A stretch of DNA of 64,000 nt from NCBI GenBank assembly GCA_015350385.1, contig WNKI01000005.1:2291567-2355566 (forward strand), in the 5' to 3' direction. The stretch is from Aculops lycopersici. Lineage: Eukaryota; Arthropoda; Arachnida; Trombidiformes; Eriophyidae. Within the stretch, counting starts at the first letter, position 1, and each line of letters starts with the position of its first letter. This document shows positions 34,462-47,964 of this stretch, piece after piece. The position numbers and the translations under genes were made by a program. Below the pieces are notes generated by a model. That model was given only the letters and a program-made list of their open reading frames with translations. It had not been told where the DNA came from and did no database searches.

Positions 34462-35084
34462 CGCTCTCTGGCCACCAGAAATGAGAAGTGCAGCCAGCTA
34501 GCTAGCCTGAGGAATTGATGAATGAACGGCGACGACGAGGAGTAGATGGATAGATGGATGGACGGACGAATTCTTGGGAGCGCGTCGAGGGGCACAATCC
34601 GCGCCTCGTTACGCCATTTTGTTTGGCTAGACCGGTTCTGTTGGCCAGCTAACTCGAAGACTGCCTGGCCCACTAGACACATGGGTGCGCGCAGATTAGC
34701 GCAGCAGTAGCAACCAGACAGACGGATGGACGGACAGATAGACAGACGACAGCGAACTGGTCGAGCTTTGGGCCGCCCACGAGACCAACTAAGGGGCTCC
34801 CTTTGGCTGGCTGGCTGGCCTCTTGTCTGGTTCGTCTGTCTGGTCTATCCAACCGTCTGGCGGCCGTCTGAGCGACGATCCGTTGGGTTCGCCGCTCTCG
34901 TCTAGCGCCGATTTGCCATTAGCAGTCAGAGACTTTGGTTAGTTGGCTGGTCGCTGGCTTGCTAGGCGCCTCTGTCTGGTTAGTAGCACCAAAGGTGGCA
35001 CTAGCACTCGACGACGACAAACAAAAGCAGACGGCGCAATTCTACCTCTACTTTCGCTGCTATCGCCGGCTAGTTGGCTGACTA

Positions 35085-35138
35085 GCTGGCTGGCTGGCTG
35101 GCTGGCTGGCTGGCGGGCTGGCGGGCTGGCTGGCTGGC
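35085..35138. repeat. (CTGG)n tetranucleotide repeat
   Basis: About 13 tandem CTGG units with a few CGGG variants. It is part of a wider CTGG/CTAG-biased stretch. Confidence 0.85.
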
Positions 35139-35384
35139 AGGCCGAAATGCCACCCAGTTGAATTGGTGGCAGACAAGGCAATCGTCTGGCTCGACAGAGC
35201 GAGTAAGAGGGAGAGAGCAACGGCACGCGTTCGTCTCAACACGTATCTGTCTGGCAAGCTAACGAAACCGGCCAGATAACCGGATCGAGCTTGCCGACTG
35301 GAGTTAAGCCGTCCGCGAGATGCACTTTAACTCAAAAAGCCAGCGCCCCAAAGCTGACGACACAAACTGCGCCTAGGGGCGCGT

Positions 35385-35430
35385 GAAGCTCGTGAAGCTC
35401 GTGCAGCTCGTGCAGCTCTTGCAGCTCAAC
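35385..35430. repeat. 9-bp tandem repeat (GTGMAGCTC)n
   Basis: About five tandem copies of GTGAAGCTC, GTGCAGCTC and close variants. On the minus strand it would read as an LHE-type peptide repeat, but no surrounding gene is supported. Confidence 0.7.
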
Positions 35431-38400
35431 TACGACGACGGCGCCGATTGGCCAGACAGTAAAAGTGGAGAGCGACATAGTTGCACGCGCAACTTGCCAA
35501 TCGACCACGACGACCAAGCCTCCTATCGACGTTAGAAGTATACATATCGATCGCTTGCCCCAATTACATTGCTTTGGGCGAAGAATTGGCGAGCGAGCGA
35601 GCGAGTGTAAGCCATTGAGTGAGAACCAGCCAGCTTGTCTGTCGGTCGGCTAGACAACTTGTAAACAGACAACAACCACCACCTCTACTCGCCATTTGAA
35701 TCAGCTAGACACACAGACAGATCGACATACATACATGCAGACAGACAGACCAAGCAGACACACGATTGGATTGAATCGTAAGCAGAGTTTAATCTTAGAC
35801 TCCTCGTTTCTAGCTTTCGACTATGACAACCACCGACGACCACTTGGCAAGAAAATCATGCAACTTGATGTTTATGCATCGAACGCTCGCTGTTGCCCAG
35901 TCAACAGTTGCGCGGCCATAAGCTGCGGACGCCTCAAGGCCAGACAAACGCCAGGCAGTCGAGCAAAGTGGTTGTGTCGAGAGCGAGACTTAGCCCTAAA
36001 TTCGTCGCCGAGCCCTCAATTGGAACTGCTCACGTTTAGTCGCGACTCGCGAGTCTAGTCTTGGGGTCTTGAGTAGTGGTAGCGGCGGAAGTTTGTGGGA
36101 CGAATGCAGCTGCTGGCTCAATCCAAATATAGAGGTTCTTAGTTCAAACTCCACGGGGGGAAAAGTCAGTTCAGTTTGCGTCTTGTTAACTCTCGAATTT
36201 TGTCTACTCCACTCCAAACTAAAAAGGTCGAGTGAGAGAGGGACCAACCAACTCGTGCGCGCCAATGATCCCGTGCAGCTGTAGCTTTTTGAGAGCGCGT
36301 CGATATTGGGAGGCGCAAATTCAATAGAAACCCAGTCAATCGATCGATCTGATGGCGACGACAAGCCCAATGGAACAAACTAGAACACGAGATGCCAAAA
36401 CTCTAGACCAACGAGCGGCCAAAGTTTAGCCGCCAATAGTACAGACCCAAAACTAGGTAGCTAGGCGCCAGCCAGCTAGCTAGCAATAGAGACGACGACG
36501 GCCAAAGCAGACGTTGCGTAACAGCCGCCGGGGATGCAGACGTCTAGCTTGACGGCGCGAGTATCAAGTGCATTGGACTCGAAATTTTCACCCCTCTCCT
36601 CTCCTCGAGTCGCCGCCGCCGCTAGTCCCATCGCTGGCTTTCCGGTCTCATGGTGGCCACCAGACGTCACGTGACTTTGGACAGAGACACCAGGGTAGAT
36701 GGAAGCAGTCTAGTCGGCTTACAATCTGCACACTGTTCAGTTTGGTTCGATTTAGTTCATATACCTAGCAGACACACTGTAGAAAAGCAAAAAGTTGGAC
36801 CACTCTACTAGCTCCCTGATCGCACATTGCTATGACTCTGAGGATTATACTGTGCTATCTCAACACATACACACACACTGTTGAAGCAGATACGTTCGGA
36901 ATGTATGTTAGACCCATTCTAAGTTGGCGGAGGCGGGGCGCATGCCCGCCCTGCCCCTAGTATATCTACCGCCGCAAGCGGCTAATAAACTAGCAGCAGT
37001 CGGAATAGTGCGTTACAAGAGTTAGGTATTGTCGCTCCAAAAACACACACTGTTAAGACGAGTGAACCGCTACCTTCAACATGCACACTTACACATAGAA
37101 AGGAGGCCAAACGGCTGGCTGGATTCGCTAGACAGAAGCCAAACAACGAGCAACGAGCAACCAGCTAACCAACAGGAGGTCGCTAGATGCCGCCAACTTT
37201 CCGTCGCCAAGCTACCGCTGACTGCCGTTAACCTGGCGACTCTGCGCGTGTAAGTGTGTGAGCGAGTGTGTGTTTATTAGCTCACTCATGCTGCCACGGG
37301 TGCCCCGGTAGAGGAGGTGGCCTACGGTGATAGAAGTCGCGACACCTCGCTAGCCTCCAGGTGGCAGACTAAATTTGTATAGCGAGAAAAAGTCGCTTCG
37401 TCTGGCGCTTAGCAGCTAGTCCCTTGACTGGCTCGCTAGCATTCTCACCGACTTGCACTACAACTAACCAATCAAGTGGCCTATTGCAGCCAGATACCCG
37501 GCCAGAAACTCGACCAGCCGGCCAACTCACTCGCTAGGAAGACAGACGAATCCCAGCCGGTCAGATAGACTGAGATTCCTAGGAGTCGTTAAGTTGCCGC
37601 CGAGCTTCTACCGTCCCAATACGAGCCAAGCGACAGCGACAACGCACCGTCCACTGGACCCACTCGCTGGTTTAATCTCGCTCCTGGCCAGACGCAACGG
37701 AAGTGGGAAACTTGCTGACTTTTGCCGGTCGCACCAAATCATTGAATCGCACAACAGAACTAACAAAACTGCCTGGCGCCGGTGAACGGGTAACACGGAA
37801 CGCTGAGCGCCGCCGCCGGCCGACCGGCCGACCGACCAGCCCACCAAGCACCATAGCCATTGAACCAGACAAGGCCGAGCCGATAGACTACATCCGTCAA
37901 TGACTCTTGCCGCCGGTGGCCAGAATTCGGCAATGGCCACTTGGGATGATCCACCGGTCAATTTTGCTCAGAGGACGGGTGTGGGAGGGGGGAAAATTCT
38001 TTTGCCACTCCCTCGCCTCACAACCACTACTTTGTCTGCCACTCTACTCTGACCACCGCCACTACTACCACCTCTAGCTGAGTGGCTTTATTTTGAAACC
38101 CTTTCTCCTGCTCCTCCATCTAACGCTCGCGTTCAGCGTCCAGTAGCAAGTAACGGCGCCAAGAGAAGGAGAGAGCTTACTGTTGGCGCGGATCGGGCCG
38201 ACTAACCGCTAGCCAGTGGGCCAGTCGCTAGACCAAATATCTAGTGGCAAGCTAGATACATTTAGCTTGCCACTCAGCGGAAGTCGGCGGGCCTCAAATG
38301 AGCCAGACGGCCAGCAAACCGGTCCGCTGGTCAGCTGACCTTGAGTGCGTTTGCAGCAAAAGCTGCAGCAAGTCGACCAGACTACCAGACGACTAGGCGG

Positions 38401-38610
38401 CGGGTGCAGCCAGTCGGTCAGTCAGTTAGTCGGCCGGTCGGTCGATCAGTCAGTCATTGAGGGCGATAGTATAGTTTGCTTGCTAATCAAACTGAGCATT
38501 GGAACGTCGCAAACTGCCGAATCTAACGCATTCTCAGCGCACTCGAAGGCCAACTGGCGACTCTGGTCCATGTGGCCAGCAAAGGGCCAAGGGAGGCGGG
38601 AGCGAGAGAG

Positions 38611-38635
38611 ATTAAGAGAGAGAGAGAGAGAGAGT
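38611..38635. repeat. (GA)n microsatellite
   Basis: A short GA dinucleotide run following GAGAGAGATT in the gene-poor region. Confidence 0.75.
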
Positions 38636-40796
38636 CGTATAGCGCAGAGTTGCAGCGCCTGTGGCTGACACTTGTAATGACATCATTCCAGCAAAAGAGT
38701 CTGGCTGCCCGGCAGACGGCCGTGGTCGTGCAGCTGGCGAGCTCATTGCGACGGCAGTCGCCGCTAATATCGCCATCGCCGTCACAGCCGTCTCCGCCTC
38801 TATTGCTGCAGTCTGTCAGGTCGTAAATGTGCACTCCTACACCGAGCGAGACCTTTATGGTTAGACCGATGGCAAGACCGTCGGCCACTGTTGCGGTGGC
38901 CGCTCAGCGTCTGAGTTGTGGTCCTCTGAGTTCAGCGCTGAGCGGCCACTTGTGCGAGCTTGTTTGTTTTTGAGTCACGCCTAAACAAGCTGATGCGCTT
39001 GGCCATGGACCTTGTAGCGTATAGCAAAAGTAATATTTAGATGACTGTGACTCACTCATTGTGCAAACGCGAATACTTAACTGGCCACTGGCCCTGGATA
39101 CAAGATAATGGATTTGCGTTTCTCGCTCCAGACGAGGAAGAGTGCAGGTTTTGTAGAGAGTTGTAATCAAGAGCTCCAAGTGGCACTGCCATTTGAGTTT
39201 CCCTCTCTCTCTGTGATTGATGATTTCATGGCGCCTGGTGCAGTTAGTTTGCATCGCAATGCTAACGAACTGGTGGCATAGACTGGAACAGCAACACAAT
39301 CGCCGGCACAACTTACCTGTAGGCTACGGCTGTGAAGGTGGAGGGGGGGGGAAATCAACTGGTGGTTGTTTTTTTTCTAGAGGCAGCAACACGCTCACCT
39401 AATCTTGTTTGTCCATCCAGCTCCCTATTTCAATTGAATTCTTTTTCCATTTCTGGTCCAAAATAACGACGAGGCCAATGGAAGTTACGTTGTGCGACAG
39501 TGAGAGGGAAAAGGTGGAGGAGAGGAGAGAATCAATGAGAGGAAAGGAAGAGCCAGCAACGCAACCGACAACCAGATTAGGTCATCTGTTGGCCTCGCAA
39601 TTTTGCCCGTTGAAATGGCCAATAATTTGCCGCTTTTGCTCAAATTCTCTCACGATTACCAGCTAAGACCAGCAAACGAGAAAGTTTTGAGGTTGTCGCT
39701 ATCGGTTGTTGCTGTTGCTGAATGTCCAGGTTGTTACCTGGCCTGGCGAGCGGCCAACGGGAGCGTTAAACGAACTCAACTGAATGGTGAAACTGTCACT
39801 TGGTACAGGTAAGTTGTGCGCGTTAGCCGCTACTGCTGCTGTTACCAAAACAACTAAGCAACTAAAACTAAATCTCGCCCGATTTTCAATGGATTCGCCA
39901 CGATTTATCTGGTGAAGTCGGTGGAAGCGGTGGCGTCACCAAGAATCCGTCCCATTTGGCCTATCGGTTGTGGGGTCGGTCGGTGGGTGATGGTTGTTAT
40001 TCCTGCCTCTGGTATTGGCCGAGTTCACACGCATTGAGGAGCCAGTTAGCTGATATGTATGCCACGGGCGGCGCCACTAATGTTACCTGCCCAACTCCAA
40101 CTCCCATTCGCGCCACCACGAGCTGAAATGAGCGCAAGCCGCGAGTCTGGCGGCGTCCGCTGTTACGCCAACAAGCTCAGCTCGGCCTGTGCCGCCACCA
40201 CATGTTGCTCTCGCGCTCCCCCAAGATTCGCGATTGATTCGGTTGCACGAGCACAAGTAGTTCACGGTGGCCGCTAGCCGTTGATCTGGGCTTGCGTTCT
40301 TTTTGTGCTCCTAAGCGAACTTACCGGAGAGAGGTAGAGTGCACAGGACGACGGCGAGAGTATGCGCCAATCCATTGCCAAGAGTCGCGACCTTAACCTT
40401 GCGGCGTTGGCGCGTAGGAATTTGCTTTGGCTGGTAGATGGATTTGCACTAGTGGCGACAACACCAGTGGCAACATTATAAACAAGAACGAGAGGAACTA
40501 TTATTTTTATTGTAGTTGCTGTAAAGGTTAGTAAGAAAAGTAAGTAAGAAAATACTACGGAAAGACAGGGAGGGAGAGTAAAACCATCCGTGAGCATCAT
40601 CAGTTACGCACGCGCGCTGAGCGCTACCCGACCTGAGCAACCGCCTGTTGATTGTTTGGGCTCGCGTAACCGGTGCGCGCCATTTAAGCAAATGAGGAGA
40701 ATCGCTTTCGAGAGAGACGGCGCAGTGAGTGAGTAGAGCGGTAGCGTGAAAAATGCGGCTCCCTCATGAGAGGAGAATCAACAGGCTGCTGCTTCT

Positions 40797-40843
40797 GTTG
40801 ATGTTGATGTTGATGTTCATGTTGATGTTGCTCCCGTTGATTC
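40797..40843. repeat. (TGTTGA)n hexanucleotide repeat
   Basis: Tandem TGTTGA units with one TGTTCA variant. Confidence 0.75.
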
Positions 40844-41165
40844 CCACTCTAGATTGACTGGTGCTAGTGCGCGCGCACTTGGGATTTACTTATTTATTGG
40901 AAGAATCATCGAATGGAGCGACGACAATTTTTATCGATTTTTTTTGCATCGCTCCTAACACCGATGGCCTATCTCTCTCCCTCTAGTGCAAACTGCTAAC
41001 AAGGTGAGCCCATACAAGTTGCTGGTGTTGTTGTTGTTGTTGTCGTTGTTGCATCCATTGCAAGTCGTGAAGGGAGGCAAATCACCTCCAGCGAAACTAT
41101 CAACTTCTCGTCTCTTTGGTCCGATAAAATCGATAAGAAATTAGAATTATCCTCAGGTAGGCCAT

Positions 41166-41190
41166 ACACTTCACTTCACTTCACTTCACT
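41166..41190. repeat. (CACTT)n pentanucleotide repeat
   Basis: About five tandem CACTT units, followed by CT-rich sequence. Confidence 0.75.
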
Positions 41191-41964
41191 CAACTTGCCT
41201 GCTCCCTCGTCATCCTCTTCTCCTTCTCCTTCTCCTTCTTCTTCTATTTCTTCTTCCTCAGCTCACACGCTGACCATCAATTGTCGTGGTGACCGTGATC
41301 CAAAACTAAAAGTAGAAGTCGAGCCAGTCGCAGTTGCAACATTAGATTTGCGGGCTTTGTTATAATTTATGTCGCCCGATCCTCAGGTAGCTAAACTTAC
41401 CTGCGCCACTTCCCCCAATTGGGCCACATAAATTACGACAGTTTTTTCAGTAAACTCAGCGATGGACGGCGCGTCGCTCTTCCCCTTGCTCCTGGACACA
41501 CAGAGAAACAGAAACAGAAACGATGCTTCGGTTGACCAAACCAACGTTTGATTTGCTTTGGTCACCAAGAGCACGAGCACGAGCACGGGAGCTAGCTAGT
41601 GGTGGCGGTGGTTTATGCAAATCTTAGCTCTCTGTTTGCCAACTGCACCAACTGTACCGCGCAACGTAACCTCCAATCCCTCGCCGTCTTTCTTTCTCCT
41701 CTTCTGATATGCAAACCGATGAGCGCTGTCCGTCTCTCGTCGTATGTTGGCCGGTGGTTGTCACTTTGACAAAGCTGGAGGTTTGCTTTACCTGAGCGCG
41801 TTGCGACGCAACTCGTGGCCGCTCTGCTCGCCTTTACCTGCTCACACTGCGCCAAAGATTCACCGGCCATAGATTTCAATCTCCACCAATATTATAGCAG
41901 CAGAAGTGAACAATGGAAACTTTCGATTTCGTTGTCGTTGTCGTTGTCGCTGATGTGGTCGACG

Positions 41965-41995
41965 ATGTCGTCGTCGTCGTCGTCGTCGTCGTCCG
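41965..41995. repeat. (GTC)n trinucleotide repeat
   Basis: About ten tandem GTC/CGT units within a wider GTT/GTC-rich tract beginning near 41925. Confidence 0.8.
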
Positions 41996-42720
41996 CTTAG
42001 CTGACACCAACGTTCCATCTTCAGTCGCCGCGCTGAAGATGGAGCTAAAGCTCAATAGGGAAAGAGGGAGCAAAACGCAACAGTTGGTCGCGCTGCAAAA
42101 CCAAAAGTGGAGCAACAAACGAGATGGAAATGGATGCGCTCGCGCGATTCCCACGCAGCCGACTTGGAGTGAGAGTAGGTGAATGCTTGTGGCTGAGTCG
42201 GCCGACTGTACATTTTTGCAACGATCAGCCAGCAAAGCGAGCAACTAGAGTGGCACAACACGACTTACGCTTCACACAGAATCCATTTAGCCGACACACA
42301 AGCAGATGAGACGGAGCTGCCATAGCGCACGTATGACGCTTTCAATTGAACCCACGACACTACACCAGCCGACCCAATTGGAGGCGCAACATGCAACAGC
42401 AACGAGAAAAAGTTGGCGAGATTCTAGAGAACGCCGATGAGGACGACCACGACAACAACTGCTGCTGCTGCTGCTACTGCTACTGCTACTACTTTGATGG
42501 AGACGACAACCACCGAGAGATTGAAATTGAGACTGAGGCGAGCAAGTTGCCAGGTCCAATCGATCAGACTGTCGCAGCAGCAGCAGCAGCAACCACTGAG
42601 CAAATGGTTACCAGGGGAAGCGATGCCATTGTACTTGCCTCTGTCCCCGCCTTTGCCGCTTGGCCAAACGTTTTGCGTCTACAAGGCTCGGCACAGAGAC
42701 ACGCACTAATAGGAATGCAC

Positions 42721-42759
42721 AATTGATACAAGTGAGCAGACTGCTCACTTGCATCAATT
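42721..42759. repeat. Near-perfect 39-bp palindrome (19-bp arms, 1-nt centre)
   Basis: The left arm 42721-42739 and right arm 42741-42759 are reverse complements at 18 of 19 positions (ATACAAG against CTTGCAT). It could fold as a hairpin or extrude as a cruciform. No transposon ends or coding context were seen. Confidence 0.85.
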
Positions 42760-45598
42760 GCCACTACCGAGGGCTCCATATTCAAGTTGGTGGTGGTTGT
42801 TGTTTTCTGGTTTCCTATGGCTATAGCCGGTAGTTTGCAGCAGGCGCGATCACGTGTGCAAATAATTCCAACTCCATGCGCCAGTAGAGGTGCGATTATT
42901 TTATTTTTGTGCCTACAGTCGCTGCTGCTCCTACCAATAGAGTTTATCGCTATAAAGATCAAGAAATTATCAATAATAGTTATACTAACACCAATCAAAC
43001 CTGATAACCAGAGAAAAGTGGCCACACTGAGTCATCGCCGCTGCCACCGCCTTTCAATTTTCTGTTCATTGTATAACCTAAAGCCGAGATGGTGGCCACG
43101 GCCACTAGTTGCTGGATTATCTTAGTCGAGTGTCGTCTCCTCTTCAAACCATACAACCAGCTAGCTAGACACTCACATAATAATGACAGCAACAACAACA
43201 ACAATTGTCTTGGTCGTTATGGTAAACACTTCACCGGTGGTTGCCTACACGTACGGCGACACCATTGTCTTATATACATACATATATTTATAAATTTTTG
43301 TATCGCAAGCGATTTGATAATGGTGATTGTGAGATTTCCTGTTTCCACGGCAAGTTTTGCAACTTGCCCGTCAAATTTAACTGCATGTTCGAGGGGAATC
43401 AAGCTGGACGAGTCGGCCAGCTTAATGGAAGATAGATGCGCAGTGCATGAGATGGCTGAACACCGACCAGCCGAAAGGGTAATGGGCGCAAATCACGTGA
43501 ATTAAAACGTCCATCAAGTCAACCAGCGCAACAACAAGACCATCGTCGACCAAAACGACGACGACGAACGCGATTTCGGCGACTTGCCAATGAATCAATC
43601 GATGAATGCCATCGCTTTGCGGCTCGCTAATCGAATTACCACAACCACAACCACAAACGAAGCCGGCGTTGGCTTGCAGCTTCTGGACCAGCGAGCGGCA
43701 CCGAGGGGCAGCCGCCAACTTCCACTTGGCGGCGACCGGGGAGCGCAACTGAAGTGACCGCCACATGAGTGGTACTTCTACAAGCCAGTCAGCCAGCCGC
43801 ATAGGCTATTAGATAGAGAGAGAGAGAGAGAGAGAGTTGACGTTGCGGTGTCTCAGAATTGGGGGCGACGGCGAAAGTCATTAGCGTGCGCAACTGAGTG
43901 GCGCGAAATTGGAGCTCACCTGTCGACGATGACCGGCAGTCGACGCACGACGACAAGTGTCGCATCAATCGTCGATTTGTGGCCGCGCGCCGCCGCATTC
44001 GGCTTAGGTTATAACTTTGCCAGGTTAGCTAATCGGCTGCTGCTCACCCGAAACTCGCTTCCTCGCTGGCCCTCAATCTACAACCACCAACAACACAACC
44101 GCCACGAGCAGCGGCGACATTCATCATAACTCGACGGCGGCGCTGGCGACCAACACAATTACACGTTGTCAGCGCCCCACGGTCTAGTCGCTAGGCGGCT
44201 ACGCAACGCCACGACCGCGGGACAGGACAGCGACGATTAGGCATCGGATGTATTATTTATAGCAAATAAATAAGCGCAAGCGGTCAGTTGCAGCTACGCC
44301 TGTGCACACTTGCGGCCGCTAGCTTCCTGAATGGCTGCCGGCGGCGCGTTGCAGGCGCAGTTACCGTAGCGGCAATTGCAAGCCGCGCGCGATGAATGGA
44401 TGTAGCTGGCAGCTCGTAACTTAAAGCGCCAGCTCCCTTCGAGGGAGTCGAGCGAGCGAGCGGCGTGCAAATCGGGCGAGTCACATGAGCGGCCCACGTG
44501 AATTTTGTGGCCTGAAGTCGAGTGACTTGGTTGGACGATTGCAAGTATGAGACTTGTGCCATCGCAGTAGCTGCCGCTGCCAATGAACCAGCTGATCGAG
44601 TTGCGCTGATCGGAGGCGGCGTTTGCGTTTGCGTTTGCGTTTGAGGTGACACATTGATAATGGGCGAGAGTTGTGGTGTAGCATTTGGGCGCGCGCTCAA
44701 GTGGCTGGTCATTAGTTGGCAATAGTTGATTTGGTGCATCTCGCATGTTGGTTAAATTTGGTGCTTGAGTCGCCGCACTCTTTGTTTTTGTTGTTGTCCT
44801 CATCTTCGTCTTCGTAATTGCAAGTGGTCTGTTGTTGTGGATGTCTGCGGCGTCGGCGTCTTGGCGCATGTTGGCAAGCTATCTAGCCAGCCAACCATCT
44901 AAGCAAACACCACCAACAGCCGGCTAGTGGTGGCTCCCGACTGCGAGTCTCGTTGGTTCTTGTAAACTCAAGCGAAACACTTACTCAGGCGACCTGATAA
45001 TATTGGAGCTATTGGTTGCGCTAATGTGGTGGTGGTGGCGAGCTAGCAAGTGGCGAGACTCGTCGCGTACACCGAGCGCCAGTCGGTGGTTGCTCGCTCG
45101 CTCGCTTGCTTGCTTGAACTAGTCAGCGATTATCAGCGGAGATGGCGATGAAATGGCAACGACAACTGGTGGAGTTCAATATGACGAGCCAACTGAATTA
45201 TGCGATCAATTCAATCAGTTGCAAATTTTGCTCACTTCTTCGGTTGGCCGGCCCGCCGCTCGGTTGGCTGGTTAGTTAGTCGTTTGGGTGGCAACCATCG
45301 TTGTTGTTGTTGTCGTTGGTGGTGGCCGTAGTTTTTTGTTGTCTTTTGCCCTCTCTTCCTCATATCGACTGTTGCAATGGCGCAGTGATTGGAGTTGGAG
45401 CAAAGCGATCGTGAGCGCTGATTGCACCATAAACCAACGCCAATACTCGCGGCAAAGCAAACCACAGCTAACCAGTCCAACTGTCCCCGTGTCTCTAATG
45501 TCGCCGCAACCAAAACCGTCGCCACCACAAGCACCAGCGATGAGATTTGAGTGATGAGCTGCGCACAACTACTTGTGGCTCTAGCTAGCCGACCAACT

Positions 45599-45635
45599 AA
45601 CAAGCTAACTAGCTAACTAGCTAACTAGCTAACCA
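45599..45635. repeat. (AACTAGCT)n repeat
   Basis: Tandem copies of AACTAGCT, each carrying the self-complementary AGCTAGCT-type core. Confidence 0.75.
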
Positions 45636-45822
45636 ACTCCAACTCGATAAGCCACAAGCCTCTGCAGCCTTGGGGTTATCATGTGGAATGCGGTGCTTGC
45701 GATTTGTCGCCAGCGATAGCAGCGGCTACCACCACAACCACCGAGCGCCGCGAGAGAGTTGGACACACGTCGTCTACGCCACTATCGCAAGTGGCTCGTC
45801 ATCGCCACTAACCACCAGCACC

Positions 45823-45920
45823 ACCGCTACCGCTACCGCTACCGCTGCCGCTGCCGCTACCGCTGCCGCTGCCGCTGCCGCAACCATCACCACCACCACC
45901 AACACCACCAACACCACTTC
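45823..45920. repeat. (CCGCTA/CCGCTG)n and (CAC)n compound repeat
   Basis: CCGCTA and CCGCTG hexamers are interleaved, then CAC/ACC trinucleotides. The long threonine/alanine or RYRYR frames over it are artefacts of the repeat. Confidence 0.8.
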
Positions 45921-46651
45921 TCATTTGCTATAAACTGCTAGCTCCAAGCTCTGATCTGGATGATGCGCTTGCACCTGCCCGCCTGCTCGTTATACAACAC
46001 ATTGTCACTCGGCTAGTTGGTTTCCATTTCTATTTTCTTACTATTACTCTCCTCCTGCTTCCCCCGCTACAAGAAAAGTGTCGCCCCCTTTGTGGTTGCT
46101 GCTGCTGCTGCTGTCACAGAAACTCTATGGCAGAATCGGTCTCAATGCTTTGGGTGCGTCTCGGGTCGCAAGGAAATCGCAGGCGCTACGCAATCGGCTA
46201 CGTCGATCTCGCGGCAACGATCGCCGCAAACTGCTACTGGCTGGCTCCTCGTGCAGCGAGCACACTCCACATAACAATAAATCACCACGAACCCCAGGCT
46301 CACTCCAACCAGCCGCTACCTGCCACCAACTACCTGCTACTTGCTACTAGGCGCCCGAAACTGAGACTTGGATTGAGATTTGCACTGATTACCGGGCGGC
46401 CGCTCTGCTCCATCATCCGCCCACTCGGATTCAGGCGGTGAAGTCCCTCCACCTGAGAGCGCATATTTGAGCGAGCAAATTGTGAAAAAGAAGCAAAGAT
46501 TATGAGAGACATTGAGTCAGTCAGAGAGACGAGCAATTGCAGTTGACTCCACTGCCTCTACCTGGAGAGCTCTCGGCGAGTAGCGCGACATCATCGAGTT
46601 AGCGAAACGAAGCAGTGATAGTAGTTGTAGTCGTCGTGGTCGTCGACTACA

Positions 46652-46664
46652 CGACGACGACGAC

Positions 46665-46702
<38 letters not shown>
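46652..46702. repeat. (GAC)n-(GAT)n trinucleotide repeat
   Basis: About four GAC units run into about thirteen GAT units without interruption. Confidence 0.88.
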
Positions 46703-46703
<1 letters not shown>

Positions 46704-47930
46704 GTCAGTGTATCTCAGGTGAAGACGACGGCGACAAATTGCGCCGCTTGCAGCTGGCACTTGTTTTTCGGCTGTGTGATGCTCATGCAGGTTGTTGCTT
46801 TGGATTTTGATTTTCCAACTCTGACTCTGCTGCAAGTGCCACCTGAGGAATGAGCGAGTGGTAAAGACAAACAAACTCACCCGCGTCGCTAGTGCAACTG
46901 CTGCTCATCCCTCACCTGCTCGCCGCGAGAGTTTGCTTCTGTTTGCGCTTGTGTCTGTGTGCCGGCGACTCTCCTCTCGTTTGATGGATGATGGGACATT
47001 TTGATTTCGCTCACCTGGCGTCAAGTCGCGAACCAACGACTAAGAAGACAACAACAACAACAACAACAAGTTGTCTTCATCTTGGCCGTGGTCTCAATCA
47101 TTCTGTTGAAGTTCTAAAGCTAAAACTGAGGCTAAAGTTAGAGTTGGAGTTGGAGTTGAATGGATGAGTTAAAATGTTCAACTCGCGGACAGCGAGGGGG
47201 CAAATTACGACGCCGGTTTTTTCTGTCCGCTTCCTCTACCTATTGGGAGGAGAGTCACTGAGCAGCCACTGAGTGAGCTGATTAACTAGTCGCAGTGGCA
47301 GTAGCATAACTGCCAGTTTAAATACTTCACCAAATAGATGGGCGAACTGAAACAAACTAACAAAACTGTCATCCTCCTCCTCCTCCTCGTCTACGTCGTC
47401 GTCGTTGTGAGCGATGATTTTTTCTACAAATCATGAGCCATCTGCTAGCGCTCACCACGATCATCGCGCACAGGTAGCTTCATTAACGTGTCACATAATC
47501 ACCAGCCAAATGGGCAATATGCGAGGGATTAGTCTCTCTCTCTCTCTCCTTCGCGCTCGTCTCTTTCAAAACTAAAGGCTTACAATAATAATGATAATAA
47601 TAATAATAGTAATACTGCGGTTGGTTAATTGCATAATTGTTACAAATGATTAATTGCGCATCTCTCCTTTCCGTCGGAGAGTTTGAGCAGGTAGACGAAA
47701 GGAAAACCTTTAGCTAACTTGGAGGTTTGAAACCAAACTCCCTATACTGAGCTACTGAACTAAACCAAACAAAACTTGCCAGCTCTCTGTTAGCTCGCAT
47801 TCCGCTGATTCGACTCGCGCTCGCCGACAACTTTTGACTTCTTTCGGAAGCTCTCGAGTAGAAGTGGTGGTCGTGGTAGTGGGAGCAGGATTAACATTAG
47901 CAGCTACCAATTAGCAAGCAGGCTAATTTT

Positions 47931-47964
47931 GCACGTCGATTTTGCGCACACAAAATCGACGTGC
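47931..47964. repeat. Perfect inverted repeat (13-bp arms, 8-nt loop)
   Basis: GCACGTCGATTTT at 47931-47943 is exactly complementary to 47952-47964, with the loop GCGCACAC. It is a compact possible hairpin in non-coding sequence. Confidence 0.8.

Noticed and set aside
34149..34682. 177-codon minus-strand frame
   Set aside because: The middle is an EREREK run from a CT/GA tract and the rest has no homology.
44294..44869. 191-codon minus-strand frame, with two overlapping alternatives
   Set aside because: Three long overlapping frames in one GC-rich stretch, with biased composition and a TNANANANA-type repeat from a GTTTGC hexamer. Chance ORFs are expected here.
45670..45941. Frames of 60-87 codons over the CCGCTA/CCGCTG repeat
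   Set aside because: They encode only the repeat (Thr/Ala or Arg/Tyr/Cys runs) on a non-coding background.
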